Positions 9,090-20,184 of a stretch of 64,000 nucleotides of DNA are shown one piece after another (the stretch's first letter is position 1; each line of letters starts with the position of its first letter). Below the pieces are notes generated by a model. The model had not been told where the DNA came from and ran no database searches. It was given only the letters and a program-made list of their open reading frames with translations. Position numbers and translations under genes: made by a program. The stretch comes from Phytophthora colocasiae (taxonomy: Eukaryota > Oomycota > Peronosporomycetes > Peronosporales > Peronosporaceae): the NCBI GenBank assembly GCA_018806915.1, contig JAGKQI010000043.1:1463501-1527500 (forward strand). The letters are read 5' to 3'.

Positions 9090-9518
9090 TGTCGCGACCT
9101 GATAAGGATCGGGTACTAGCGGGCTGTTATGTGAGTGCAGGTCCGGGCAGGGAGGTAGAAGACTTAATTAAAACAAATGTAAGTGTCTTGTTGTTGTTCT
9201 TCTTCTTAGCAGGTAAAATCACGACTGACTAGTTATGCAGGGAACTCACTGCTCCAATGCACACTTGTAAGGGTGACTCCCCGTCGAAACACTAGAGCGG
9301 GAGTCCTTGAGAGTGTCCTCCCTCCGCACGACACTCGCGGGAGGATGTTGATAGACGGCACAGACTGTAGTAAACGGGGACGTACCCCGGAGTGGACCTC
9401 GGACGGAACACTACGCCAAGTGGTCACAACACGACGAGTGTGACGAATGACAAGGCCCCGAGGCATGGGGCACAGCCGTACACGCAGGTTCGGACGTCAT
9501 ATTCCCGGGCACGTGACA
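9090..9518 (-). repeat. 3' LTR of the giant Gypsy element
   Basis: 429 bp, TGT...ACA ends. The last 36 codons of the element's membrane-protein gene lie inside it. On the minus strand a short purine run (ggggag, 9521-9526) lies just before it and may be the polypurine tract. Confidence 0.93.
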
Positions 9519-10583
9519 AACTCCCCGACCAAGAGCCGAGCGTCCGCGATCGGCACGGCCGTGCCCCATGTCGCGGAGGCACTGCACGACGCGTTGCTCA
9601 TCGCTACTGAGAACAAAGCCAGACTCGACCTCAGGACGGTAAGTAGTCAGCGAAGGAGTAGTAGTCGAAACCTCGTTCGGAGTTTTGCTCGGAAGGACGG
9701 AGCTCCTCCCTTCAGAGAGAGTAACAGTAGGGCGGACGGTTTCGACGGGAACTACGGAACTTCTGAGACTAGCAAGGCAAGCAGCCTCTCGACGGTTGCA
9801 TCGATTCACTTCGCGGCGCACAGACTTTAGCGCCTTCTTCACCACAAATCGGGGAGCAGCACTCTTCAGACGGCTACTTCCTTGGCCAAATCGCCAACCA
9901 TGGGTCACAATTCCGACAGCAACAATGACGCCTGTAGTGGGAGTTAGCCAGCGAGTCCACGCGAACACTACGTTGAGTAAATTCGTCACCACGAGCACCA
10001 CGGCTAAACCAGCAGTTCCCAGGGTCACGAACTCCAACAGGTCGTACAGCATCATAGGCACGTGAATGACCAGCGAGAGTACTAGTAGGATAAACCAGCA
10101 GCAACCCTTGACGATGGCCAGGACTCGCTGACCAACGGTTGCCCAAGCCTCCCACGTAGCGCGAGAGTAAGCCAAGTAGGAATATCCCGAACGCATGCTC
10201 AAATCCGGGAGGTAGTCGCCAAAAGTGACCAATAAGGCGGCCCACCAACTCCGTAACATTACCCCGTACGGACCATATTCATCTTCGCCTTCCTCCAGTA
10301 CTTGGACAGGGACGGCAAAGAAAGCGTTCCACAGAGCGAACACGTACGACGGTCCAGCGAGTTGGTTGAGTTCGGGGTCGCTAAGCACTTCCTGGTATCG
10401 AGTCACAAAATTGAATAGTATCGACGAGTTCACAGACACCACCATCCAGGCTTGAGTCGTCAATGACCAGGCTACTCCACGGACCGAAGACGTCAACACC
10501 CAGAGCAGCACAGTAGTTAGGTAAGCAGGGAGTAGCTCGAGACGGAAGTAGTTCTCGTACGCGGACAGTAGCAGCTCGTACAT
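9411..10583 (-). CDS. Polytopic membrane protein in the env position of the Gypsy element
   Basis: About 390 residues from the first ATG (10583); the frame is open from 10670 but there it begins with GTG right after a TGA, so a spliced leader is possible. At least three or four hydrophobic segments are visible: AYLTTVLLWVLTSS, the SYVFALWNAFFAVPV region, WFILLVLSLVIHVPMML with LAVVLVVTNLLNVVFAW, and GVIVAVGIVTHGW; a basic, Ser/Thr-rich tail follows and ends inside the LTR. I see no N-terminal signal peptide, furin-type cleavage site or fusion peptide, so it does not look like a classical retroviral Env. I do not recognise the family. It is head to head with the antisense gene at 10986, 400 bp away. 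It could be an Env analogue or captured cargo. Confidence 0.6.
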   Translation of the reverse strand: MYELLLSAYENYFRLELLPAYLTTVLLWVLTSSVRGVAWSLTTQAWMVVSVNSSILFNFVTRYQEVLSDPELNQLAGPSYVFALWNAFFAVPVQVLEEGEDEYGPYGVMLRSWWAALLVTFGDYLPDLSMRSGYSYLAYSRATWEAWATVGQRVLAIVKGCCWFILLVLSLVIHVPMMLYDLLEFVTLGTAGLAVVLVVTNLLNVVFAWTRWLTPTTGVIVAVGIVTHGWRFGQGSSRLKSAAPRFVVKKALKSVRREVNRCNRREAACLASLRSSVVPVETVRPTVTLSEGRSSVLPSKTPNEVSTTTPSLTTYRPEVESGFVLSSDEQRVVQCLRDMGHGRADRGRSALGRGVCHVPGNMTSEPACTAVPHASGPCHSSHSSCCDHLA

Positions 10584-10985
10584 GGTGGAGTCAGGTAGAA
10601 GTCGCAGGTAGGAGTCACGAGAGTCACTTAATTCGGAGGAGTCGAAAGAGAAAATGGCAGGAGTGTTCACTCAGCGCCAAGCCCGGTCAAGCAAAGGGTC
10701 CGACTCGACAGGAGGTCGAGGAGCTTACACTTGACCGTTGTATGAAGAAATATTCAAGAAATTCCACTGAGCCGTTCTCATCAATCCCCGAAGTCTTTCG
10801 CGGGAATTACCCGGAAACACGCACGTCTCGTCCCAGGGTACAAGGGGATCTGAAGGCAGAGTTCTCAGAGGAGTACTCAGGGGACCGTATAGTCAACCTT
10901 CAGCCAACGAGTGGCTCTCATTCCTCAATTTGCTACGGCTCCGGCACCAAGACCACAGATTCCAGTCACCGCCTTCTTGTGAACG
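10584..10985. other. Divergent intergenic region inside the Gypsy element
   Basis: Separates the starts of the minus-strand membrane gene and the plus-strand antisense gene. It holds an oomycete-type Inr on the plus strand (10917-10932). No comparably good Inr is visible on the minus strand. Confidence 0.6.
10917..10932 (+). promoter_or_regulatory. Oomycete Inr core promoter of the antisense gene
   Basis: CTCATTCCTCAATTTG matches the oomycete Inr consensus (CTCATTYYNCAWTTT) at every position; only the optional leading G differs. It lies 54 bp before the ATG at 10986, on the strand opposite to the host retrotransposon. Confidence 0.65.
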
Positions 10986-12620
10986 ATGGGAGCGACTAAG
11001 TCCGCCCCAGGCACGCCACGTCCCGCTTCGCCGTCCTCCTCGGCACCAGCCACAGCATCTCTGAACGACGAAATAGTCAAGCAGATCACCGCAATTCTCG
11101 CACCCGGAGTAACTTCGTCCGAGGAGAGGGTCAAGAAGCAAGCACAACGAGAATTCTGGACGGCCATGAGGGAGAAATTATCTGTGAACGAAGGCTCTTC
11201 CGGACTATTTGTCTTGGACCAGATTGCTCTGTCCATCCTCGACGACACGGACGACAAGGACTTGGCCTTCACGGACCCAGTGATGTTGCTGCCTAAACCT
11301 TCGGCACAACGTGAAGCCACTAATGCGTATGTCCATGAGCGATTCTCGAACACCCACGACCTCCCAAACCCAGAAGTTAGCTCGGCACCTGTAATCCACG
11401 GCAAGGCTCCTCCCGTCGCGAAGATTACTCCTAGGCAAAAGGTTCCCAAGAAGAAGGGGAAAGCGACGGCATCCGAGGCGGCTACGAGTGCAGCCCTCCT
11501 GGCCCTCGGCAAGGATCAGTCTCCTTCGGTGTTGGGTAAGCGAAAGTCGTCGTCTAAGAGCCCCCAGGAGTCCAAGAAGGCGAGAGAATCAGAAGACGCG
11601 ACAGCGACTCCACCCGAGACCGACTTTAGTCCTCTAGTGTTGGCCGACAACACTCCGGTCAGAATCTCGGCCGACGTCGAAGCCATCTACCGTCGAGCGG
11701 CTAACATGAACAAGTTTTGTTTCGAGCTCGCGTATCCATGGGAACACTCTAAAGTGTGGTACGACCCTCTCGAGAACAGGGATCTACACATCGCTCACTG
11801 GCGCTTCTGGATGGCGAATCGAAGTCGCTTCTTTGAGTGGCAGCTCAATGCTCCCCTAAGGAGTACTACTGCTCGGGGTCAGCGTCGCCGCTGGAAACAG
11901 TTGGCATGCACCGAGCGACTCAAGTTCCTAAGTCGCTGTATCGAAAGTTGGGGTTACTACGGATTCCTGCGGCCCTTCGAAGGTGTCGAACCGGATCGAC
12001 GATTGATGTGGATGGGCGGACAGCCAGGCAAGAATGCTCCGGACGCGAACAAGTACGAGGGTCCCACGATGATGAATCTCACGTGCTTATACTCGCAGGA
12101 TCGAGAGGCGTATCACGCTCGCGTCAAAGGGGCTTTGAAGCCCTTCCAATTGGACCAGGGAGGGTTTCGCAATATTACATCCTTGCTGGTGTCTACCAAC
12201 GCTTTGGATCCAGATCAAAAGCCTGAGTACCGGCTGACGGACGAAGCTCTGGCCTTAGTCCGTAGGGATGTCTGTTCGAAGGAGGACCCCGACAAGGAAC
12301 GGTGGGTGGGCGATCGACTCTCCGGTGTTTGGTACAAGTTGACTCACAGTAGTCGCATCGAGAAGAAGGAGAAAGAGATCAAGGAGAAGGTGAAAGCTGG
12401 CAACTACCAGCCCTCTCCCGTTCCAGCGTTCAGTGTTAAAGAGGAGAGCGTGCCAGGATTCACTCTCTGCTTTCGCCCGGACGGCAGCCCCACGGCCGAG
12501 ATAGCCACGCCGCTAAAGGGGTTCCGAGGAAAAAGGGGATCAGAGGAGAGCGGGTCCGAAGACGAAAGCGACTTCGAGGAGGACGACCTTGACGAGGAGA
12601 AGCCGCCAGTGCCAACTTAA
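10986..12620 (+). CDS. 544-residue protein encoded antisense within the Gypsy element
   Basis: A long uninterrupted frame on the strand opposite to gag-pol, between pol and the 3' LTR. The N-terminus MGATKSAP fits an N-myristoylation signal (Gly2, Ser6), followed by a Pro/Ser/Ala-rich stretch. A Lys-rich segment around residues 140-200 (KKKGKATAS, GKRKSSSKSPQESKKARES) resembles a nuclear-localisation signal. The centre (~residues 215-470) is globular and Trp-rich (AYPWEHSKVWYDP, IAHWRFWMANRSRFFEWQL, ESWGYYGFLRPF), then a charged helix and a very acidic C-terminus (ESGSEDESDFEEDDLDEE). No known family is recognised. The intact length, its own Inr and ordinary protein composition argue for a real gene; function unknown. 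Confidence 0.72.
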   Translation: MGATKSAPGTPRPASPSSSAPATASLNDEIVKQITAILAPGVTSSEERVKKQAQREFWTAMREKLSVNEGSSGLFVLDQIALSILDDTDDKDLAFTDPVMLLPKPSAQREATNAYVHERFSNTHDLPNPEVSSAPVIHGKAPPVAKITPRQKVPKKKGKATASEAATSAALLALGKDQSPSVLGKRKSSSKSPQESKKARESEDATATPPETDFSPLVLADNTPVRISADVEAIYRRAANMNKFCFELAYPWEHSKVWYDPLENRDLHIAHWRFWMANRSRFFEWQLNAPLRSTTARGQRRRWKQLACTERLKFLSRCIESWGYYGFLRPFEGVEPDRRLMWMGGQPGKNAPDANKYEGPTMMNLTCLYSQDREAYHARVKGALKPFQLDQGGFRNITSLLVSTNALDPDQKPEYRLTDEALALVRRDVCSKEDPDKERWVGDRLSGVWYKLTHSSRIEKKEKEIKEKVKAGNYQPSPVPAFSVKEESVPGFTLCFRPDGSPTAEIATPLKGFRGKRGSEESGSEDESDFEEDDLDEEKPPVPT

Positions 12621-13191
12621 TGTGCTAGCGCGAACGAGTGGAAGGGCTTCGACGCAGGAGTAGGATGGCAGTTTATATCGCTTCGTGTAGTCACCAAATT
12701 TTAACCGCGTAATCTCAAGTCGCCTTCTCGTTTCACCTTCATTATTTCCAGTCAAAACCGTCGCTCTTCCTCGAGGTGGAGTCTCTCCCTAGTCTTGTGA
12801 CACCCGGAGTCACAAGACAGCTCCACTCCGTCGATGATCACCAGGAGAAGAGGAGTCACCGGACCACCAAAGTCACCGAGTAGTCGATAGTCCCCAAATA
12901 AGCAGTGGTCATCCAGCAGTAGTAAATCATCAGACAGTAGTCAATCATCAAGTAGTAGTTGCCGCCAAGTGAAGTCCATTTCATCGTCTCGTAGTAATCG
13001 GCAGTCACGGCACAGTTGAGAGTATCCTCAGCAAGGCAGTCGTTGAAAGTTCACAGGATTATGCAGGGACAGTCATTAGACCGTCCAAACGTAGTCGAAA
13101 ATGTAGAGAAGAGTGTTCCGCTCGAACACTCGCATCGCAGGACTTATCGTCAAGAGGAGTCGTCACTGTCTTGACTAGTCCGACTCATCAC
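12621..13191. other. Convergent spacer between antisense gene and pol
   Basis: 571 bp separate the stop of the plus-strand antisense gene and the stop of minus-strand pol. It is rich in agtagt/gtcatc-type short repeats (about 12890-12970) and holds no open gene; transcripts from both sides could overlap here. Confidence 0.5.
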
Positions 13192-15819
13192 TTAAAAGAG
13201 TAATTCATCCTCGTCGACAGCCGCGTTGGCGTCAACCAGCCGAGCACTACGGCGGAGTTGAGGGAGTCCCCGCTCCTTTCGCCTAGTACCCTCAAACGCT
13301 GTGATCAACACGTCAAAATCGGGGCGGAGTGAAGTCGCAGGCAACCAACTCGTCTCGTAGGTAGCAAGTAGCACTAGATACTGCAACTCACCAGCCTTCT
13401 TTCTTCGAGCAAGTATGTCGACCACCGGTAGACTCGCTCCAGCGAAAGCAGTCTCTTCAGATCCAATGACAAGTCGCTCGATATAGCTCGTCGAGGGTAA
13501 GTCCTCCTCAGCGAGTGGACCCTCGTCGTCCTCGCCCGGAGTAGTAGTAATGCCTTCAGGTACTTCGGTAGGAAAAGGTCGACTCCAGCGACCCCGGAAG
13601 GGTTTGAGTCGATTCACATTGATGGTGACTACTCTGTTAGGGTGAGTAGGGATTGCGACGCGGTAGGCGTTCTCACCGACAGTACCAACTATTCGGTAAG
13701 GACCATGCCAGGAGAAAGCTAACTTCTTCGAAGTCTTTTCTCCTCGGCGAGCCCTGAAATACTGGTAGAACCAGACAGCATCACCTTCCTCAAACTTCAC
13801 AGACACTTGACTGTGGAGTCGCTGTCCATGGCGACTCTGTGCCTTGAGTAGTTGCCTTTCGACCAGTCGACGAGTATCGCGTAGAGACAGGTAGAGTCGA
13901 CGTCGGTAAGTCGCGACCTCATTACTCTTCCACTGCGAGGAAGTGTTCAAGAAAGCCAAGTCGAGAGGTAGCACCGGGTCACGACCATACAGACTGAAGA
14001 ACGGAGAGTCACCCAGGGCTTCGTGAAAGGAAGTCCGATAGGCGAAGAGTACTCTAGGTAGATACAAGTCCCAGTCATCTTGGGACTCACTCACATACAT
14101 GCGTAGCATTCCAATTAGAGTTCCGTTGAAGCGTTCGACGAGTCCCTGAGTTTGTGGATGATAAGCCGCCCTAAACAACTTTTTAATCCCTAGAGTCTCG
14201 TACAGCGACCTTGCCAACTCGGAGATAAAGTTGGACCCTTGGTCACTTAGTAGCTTTTCAGGCACTCCATGTCGTGATATCACTTCGTTCACCATAACTT
14301 CCACGAAAGTCACAGAGTCCAAACGTTCGACCGCAAAAGCTTCTACCCACCGAGTGAAGTAGTCAGCAAATACTAGGATGAACTTGTTGCCTCTTGGAGT
14401 AGTTACGAGCGGACCGACTGCATCCACCACGAGGAGTGAAAAGGGACCAGACAGTTCTTGAATCGGCATTTTCTGCATGAGTCCATTCCGCCAAGGGCGG
14501 TAACCTTTGCCACTTCCACAGACCGTACACTCGCGGACATATTCAGCGACGTCCTTCTTCCAACCATGCCAGTAGGCGTGCTTTCGCACTCTGTCCATAG
14601 TTTTAGTGACTCCCACGTGAGCAGCGAAGACATCGGAGTGACAGTGGTGTAGCACAGTAGCGATGTAAGTGATCGGAATCACTGGCACTTCTAGCGATCG
14701 AGCTGGGCCGGATCGAGCTTTCAAGTGTACTCGTCGCATCAGGATACCGTTCTTCACAGTGTAGTGGGGGGCCAAGGACAACACCTTCGCTCGCATTTGA
14801 GCGTCGAGGGCCAGTGCGCCACTCTCTAGGAAAGCAATCATCGCCAGTATCCAAGGGGTGCGTTTCTGTTCTTCTTTAAAACGGGCTTGATCCAGGCCGA
14901 ACACGTCGATGGGTGATACTAGTAGTTGTTCTTCGTCAAGAGAAGCCTCGCCAGGCGTCGGGGTCGGAGTAGTAGATTCGACAGTATGTTCTTCGTCAGG
15001 GAGTCGCTCCCCGACCACGACTTGATCACTTCCTCCGGTGTTAGTAGGAGTCGTTCTAGCGACTTCTTCCGCCGCGACTTCAGTCTCACTCTCCCCGACC
15101 AGAGCAGAAGCCGGTTCATCCTCGTTAGCTTCGTTCAGTAGTTCGGCCATAGTAACAGCACTGACAGTCACTGCACGTAGTCTAGAGAGTCCGTCCACGT
15201 GGCCCATGGAAGTACCAGGCCGGTGATACACTTTGAACCGTAACTGTGACAGCTCCATCGCCCACCTGGCTAGTTTAGCGTTGCTAGTTCTGTTAGCGTC
15301 ACTGAACACCCACAGTAGTGCCTTATGGTCGGTGAAGAGATCGAACTCGTAACGGTCGAGGTAGCACCTGAATTTGCGGGTCGCCCACACAATTCCCCAG
15401 CACTCGATCTCCGAAGTGCCGTTCTGGTTGTTCACCCAGTTCTTCTCTGACCCAACTAGTAATTTACTAGCGTAGGCGATAGCTCGGTCACGACCGGCGA
15501 CTTCTTGCATCAAACAGGCACCCACTGCTAGCTTCGAGGAGTCGGCATAGAGCTTAAACCGCTTGTTGAAGTCCGGGTAGACTAGAATAGGAGGCTCCAC
15601 TAGCTTACGCTTCAGTTGTACGAAAGCGGACTCGCAATCAGGACTCCACTCGAAGGGAACACCCTTGGCCTTCAGCCTCTCGATGGGTGCGGAGATAGCG
15701 GCATACCCCGGTATGTACCTCCGGAAGTAACTAGTCAGGCCTAGAAACGCGCGAACCGCACGGAGGTCACTCGGTCGCTCGACATTCATGACTGCCTTCA
15801 CCTTCTCAGGATTGGGAAG
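13192..15819 (-). pseudogene. Gypsy pol, C-terminal part (RNase H, integrase, chromodomain-like)
   Basis: Continuation of pol downstream of the Ngaro insertion; translation resumes at LPNPEKVKAV. It contains the RT thumb/connection (RAFLGLTSYFRRYIPG), RNase H (KLYADSSKLAVGACL, FTDHKALLWVF), integrase zinc finger (HHCHSD...CTVCGSG), and the integrase catalytic triad (VVDAVGP, LLSDQGSNF, GLVERFNGT). A C-terminal segment (VVDILARRKKAGELQYLV ... SWLPATSL) resembles a divergent chromodomain, which in chromoviruses guides integration to heterochromatin. Intact in itself, but disconnected from its start by the nested element. It ends DEDELLF, facing the antisense gene. Confidence 0.9.
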
Positions 15820-15969
15820 TGGTGAGCATCCGGAGGATGCTTCGTTTTCCGGATCAATCGATAGGAGTTTCAAGTGTATAGATAGGATCAGAACCCAGGA
15901 CGTCAGCAACGGACAGAACGCCGAGAGTCTACAGGAGGCTCACTTTCCAGTTTTCTGTCTGCCGATAAC
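15820..15969 (+). repeat. Split direct repeat A1
   Basis: 150 bp, starting tggtgagcatccgg and ending tgccgataac; the matching copy A2 is at 21296-21445. It marks the exact left edge of the element. Confidence 0.93.
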
Positions 15970-16006
15970 AAGCCCAAGAGTCTCAATCACCGTCGTTTCC
16001 AAACGC

Positions 16007-16641
16007 ATGCCTACTCTAACCGCGGGAGACATTGCCTTCGTGGGCCCTACGCACGTGCCTTCACTCGAAAACTTCACTTATGTGCGCGTAACGAAGGTTC
16101 ATGGGACATCGGCTACTGTAAGACGCACTGGACCAGACAGCTCCGAGGAGAGCCCAGAGTTTGATGTCAAGGTCTCCTCCCTACGCCATCGTATCGTTGG
16201 TGACGATGAAACCGAGCACTGGCCGGGAACCTACGTAGGCCACCCGACCAGACGAGCGGAGAAAGTAGTGATCAGTGGGCCTACGGATTGGTTACCGGGT
16301 ACAGCATGAACGCTAAATTAGCCCAACTACATGTACAATGCGGTACCTCATCTCTCCGGGTTGGTCTAACGACCCCTCCAACAATAATCGCTGTTGACCG
16401 GCTCAACTACGCTCTACAAACCGGCGCTTCCCTCAATGTGATGACCTTAAACGCGCTTGAACTACTGGATCGCCAGAACGAGGTCATTGTGGCATGTGGA
16501 AAAAGCAGGTCCGGACTCCCAGTAAGCGTGACGTCGACGATGTTAAGCGTGCCGTTCAACCCTGAGGAAATTCACCAAACCCGACACACTGGAAATTGTA
16601 TCAGTCCGCCGGCAACACATTGTCGAGCTCGACGGACGTAG
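16007..16641 (+). pseudogene. Accessory/protease-like region of the Ngaro element, frameshifted
   Basis: Two overlapping frames. The first (16007-16309, from MPTLTAGD) encodes ~100 residues with a beta-rich, Tudor/SH3-like look (FTYVRVTKVHGTSATVRR). The second (from about 16306 to 16641) contains NYALQTGASLNVMTLNALELL, which resembles a retroviral-type aspartic protease centre (normally DTGAS) with Gln in place of the catalytic Asp. A shift near 16290-16305 separates them. The fold assignment is tentative. Confidence 0.45.
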
Positions 16642-16714
16642 TGGTAACCCAACTGATGTTTTTACAGATACGCAGGCCACCTCGGATGCAGAGCAGTTAG
16701 GATCTTCACCCGAC

Positions 16715-17826
16715 ATGACTAACAATGTTAACCTCGCTTTTAGTGATTCAGATGACGAAGGTAAAACAGAGGACCAAGTTTTACAGCGAGAAGACATCAA
16801 CAGTGTCCGCCTCCAGAACCGATCGCTTCACAAGCGGTTCCGCCCAAATCCACCAGAAGAACGATACGACCTTATCCTGGACCAGGTCGACATCCCTGTG
16901 CTGCAGACAACCGGTGAAGCTCAAGCCTCAGCGTTTCGCCCCTCGGCTATGGAGAAGTTCGTTCACGACGCAGTTGTTCACCCTTCACTACTCGGTAAGA
17001 ACCCGCAATTTGTTATTGAATCTGCGCAACAAGGACCCCGGACCAGGTTTTTAGCGACCCCCCCCCCAGTGCTACGACTCGCGTACGATCTCAGCTTTGG
17101 CATCAGAGGTTTGTCAGTGATGCATTTCCGGCGTTTCATTCAAGAACTTGAGCCGCACTCGTCAATGACGGGCATCAACATGACGAACTTCGGACGGTCG
17201 AATGCACTTCAGCCGGCTTCCCCACCTTCCTGCCTCCGAGATATTGCCGACGCTTTCGAGAAGCTGCTCTTCTTTGCCCAAGGATTCTACAACAACACTG
17301 TCTATTGTTTTATCAAGACTGGTGCGGAGTTCATATCAAGGATGTCAGTGCTCTCAAATCCCGACATGGCCACGTGCAACATGCTGGTCCACTGGGTCAA
17401 CTCTAAACTCGGGAAGTTCCGCAGTGAGATCATTGCGTCAAATCTCCAGGCAGCAGTGCAAGTTGGACTCGAGTTCACCAGAAAGGATGACCATCTGATG
17501 GAACTTTACGAAGCCCTTCACCAAAAGCAGATAACAGCTCAGGTATTACCGAAACAACAACGAGGACCAACGGCGAGCAGACCAAACCCCGTACGCACAG
17601 CAAAACGACCCACTGTCCTCGCGAGCTGCTCGACATGTTGCCTAAACAAGGCGACAAGACACTGTGTATGCGCTACTTGTCGAAGAAAAGGTGCACGGGA
17701 CCAACTCAGGGTCAATGCTTCGACCCTAAACGGGCGCATTTCAAGCCCCTCGCACTACCTGTCGACGCTAAGGCCTACATCGACAACAATTTCAGCGTAC
17801 TAGCGTCAGAGTTTGCCGATCTGTGA
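16715..17826 (+). pseudogene. Gag-like protein of the Ngaro element, frameshifted near the C-terminus
   Basis: About 310 residues read from MTNNVNLAFSD in one frame, then the sense frame continues in another from about 17640 with KTLCMRYLSKKRCTG ... QCFDPKRAHF, a C-x8-C...C...H zinc-finger-like motif expected at the C-terminus of DIRS/Ngaro Gag. The middle (SVMHFRRFIQELEPHS ... HWVNSKLGKFRSEI) looks like a helical capsid. One indel near 17635 breaks the product. It would assemble the RNA-containing particle. Confidence 0.6.
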
Positions 17827-17979
17827 CGCCAAACCGCTGCTCCAGATCCGGTATGTCACCGACAGATCAATCAGCCATCGCTACATGTCGGTTGTGGGCA
17901 GTATCGGTTCTCAACAGCGGGAGTACATGCTTCCGAAGCAGACCGCTACAACGTGAGAGTACAGGCTCTTACGTCTCAG

Positions 17980-18195
17980 ACTTCAGGAGTACAGGCTCTT
18001 GAAAATTCAACTCAGACTTCAGGAGTACATGCTCTTGAAAATTCAACTCAGACTTCATGAGTACAGGCTCTTGAAAATACAACTCTGACTTCAGGAGCAC
18101 AGGCTCTTGAAAATTCAACTCAGATTTCAGGAGTACAGGCTCTTGAAAATACAACTCAGACTTCAGGAGTACAGGCTCTTGAACATACAATTCAG
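17980..18195 (+). repeat. 36-bp coding tandem repeat, six units
   Basis: Six exact-length 36-bp units (acttcaggagtacaggctcttgaaaa.. form), each encoding a 12-residue TSGVQALENSTQ-like peptide in the frame of the downstream RT. In unit 3 GGA has become TGA (18058-18060), closing the frame; units 4-6 remain open into the RT. A further partial unit precedes at ~17953. Confidence 0.85.
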
Positions 18196-20100
18196 ACTGT
18201 CCAGCCAGCAATACCAGCAGATGCGTTATTCCTCCAGCAAGGGAAGGATGCACTTGACAGTTTTAATCGGACTCAGACGGCCATAAGGCAAGCCTCAGTA
18301 GCAGAGCGAGACGAGGCCTTTCGCCAATTCGCCGAACGCTACGGCGTGCAGTTACCGAACACAAACGCTGTGCAACATGGAGAACTTGACAAACAGCGTA
18401 TCAGTGCAGTATCCAGAGTAGCACGACGCTCTGGTTTAGACCTGGCTCAGTTTGTGAGAGTTTATCGGCATCAGACACGAACCGACCCCAGGCCGAACAA
18501 GGATTTATTCGAACTGACCGTCTCCACCAGACCGGAGCTCCATCAGCTCACCACCCAGTGGAACTTAATCGTTCGGCATGGTGTCATACCCGCGTGGAAA
18601 CCAAACAGACCAGCCAGGCAGCGCTCGCGACCGTTTAACCATAAAATTTCAGCCGCCCATTGCCAGCAAGTACGAGATCACATCTTCAAAGGCCAACAAG
18701 AAGGACGCTATCTCGTCGTGGAAGCAGATCTACTGAATCAGTGGCCTGAAATCTACATCAGCCCGGTCGGAGTCACAGAAAAAGCACAATCACTGGCAGC
18801 GATCCGGGTCATCAATGACTACTCATACCCACCCGATGCCTCTGTCAACGACTTTATTGATCGAAGTACATTTCGGGAGATTTCATACAACCCCCCTCGC
18901 GACATTGCGCGTCGGATTTTCGAGCTGCGAACCCGATTTCCCGATCATGTGATTTTGATAATGCTTGGCGATGTTTCGGGTGCATTTCGACACATTCCTG
19001 TAGCAGCAGACCACGTTCACATGTTCGGTTTTCAGTTTGACGGGTACATCGTGATCGACTTAGCCTGCGGATTTGGCTGGTGTGGATCTCCAGCGTTTTA
19101 CGCGGTAGCAGGATCACTGATAAATTACTTGTACCAGCAGCAACGGCCACAGCGATCTCTGTCACCGCTCGATTCGACCTGCTTCGTGGGGAATTATTGG
19201 TGCGACGACCACACGTGCCTCGAAATCGACACAGGAACCCGGTGTGCGGAAGCAAACTGGGCACTGCGGAAGGCAATGGCGACACTGGGACCCACAGCCG
19301 TAAACGAAAAGAAATTCACAGGATGGTCAACCGAGCTCAAGGCTCTCGGCTTGATGTGGAATACGGTGTCTGGAACGGTGGCGGTTCCCGATGATAAAAT
19401 TGCCAAAGCACGACTACGCATTCAAGAACTCCTCCACACCAACGAATCCACGCTCTCAGCCATCAACAAATGATTAGGGAGTCTTCGCTACGTTTCAACA
19501 TGCTTTCCGCCGGCCCGGGCATTCTATCAAAATCTCTAAGTGTTTGCGACTACATTTCCACGTCCTCACATTCACCGCCAACTACCCAAAGACGTCCGCG
19601 AAGATTTGATATGGTATCTAGCCGTACTTGCTCAAGTGAAGATATTTAACTCCATTCCAGTGGAACACTTCGCACAGCTTCTGCCACCGTCGCGCCACGT
19701 CTTCATGGACGCTTCCGACACTGGTGTCTGCGTACTGGAACCACAGCTCAAGCAGTTCACGTACAATTCAGCAAAGCGGTAAAACAAACATTTGCCGCCA
19801 CGAAAACACACAATTCGATCAATGTCCGCGAACTGATGGGGCCTACCCTCGCAGTACTCCATTGGGGTCCAAGGTGGACATCAACAGGGCGTGACAAAAC
19901 TCACGTCCGAATGTGGATCGACAATACCAGTGCAGTTGCTTGGCTGGAAAAACGTGCAAGTCAACATCCAATAGCACGAGCTTACAACAGGCTCATTTCC
20001 TTGGCAGAATTCCAACACTCATTCTCATGTTCTGCAGCACACATACCAGGGGACAACAATACGATGGCGGACGCTGGATCCAGGGCTTGGAGCGCAGATC
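18061..20100 (+). pseudogene. Ngaro reverse transcriptase and RNase H, several stops
   Basis: Open from the TGA in the tandem repeat to 19473, covering a DIRS-type RT: EIYISPVGVTEKAQSLAAIRVINDYS, LIMLGDVSGAFRHIPV, and GNYWCDDHTCLEID, where the catalytic DD is present. After 19473 the sense frame continues (LGSLRYVSTCFPPARAFYQNL) but is closed by TGA (19471-19473) and TAA (near 19540), each one base from a sense codon. RNase H follows in pieces (HVFMDASDTGVCVLEP; VRMWIDNTSAVAWLEKRA; AAHIPGDNNTMADAGSRAW). The copy is degenerate and cannot make a full polyprotein. Confidence 0.8.
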
Positions 20101-20184
20101 ATTCATATACACTCTGTGGACTAACTTATCCAATTCCTGGACACAGATACATATTCTTCCGCCGTTCGACGATCTCTTGAGTCT

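Noticed and set aside
9411..10583. A classical retroviral envelope gene
   Set aside because: It has several membrane spans, no signal peptide, no furin-like site and no fusion peptide; only its position is env-like.
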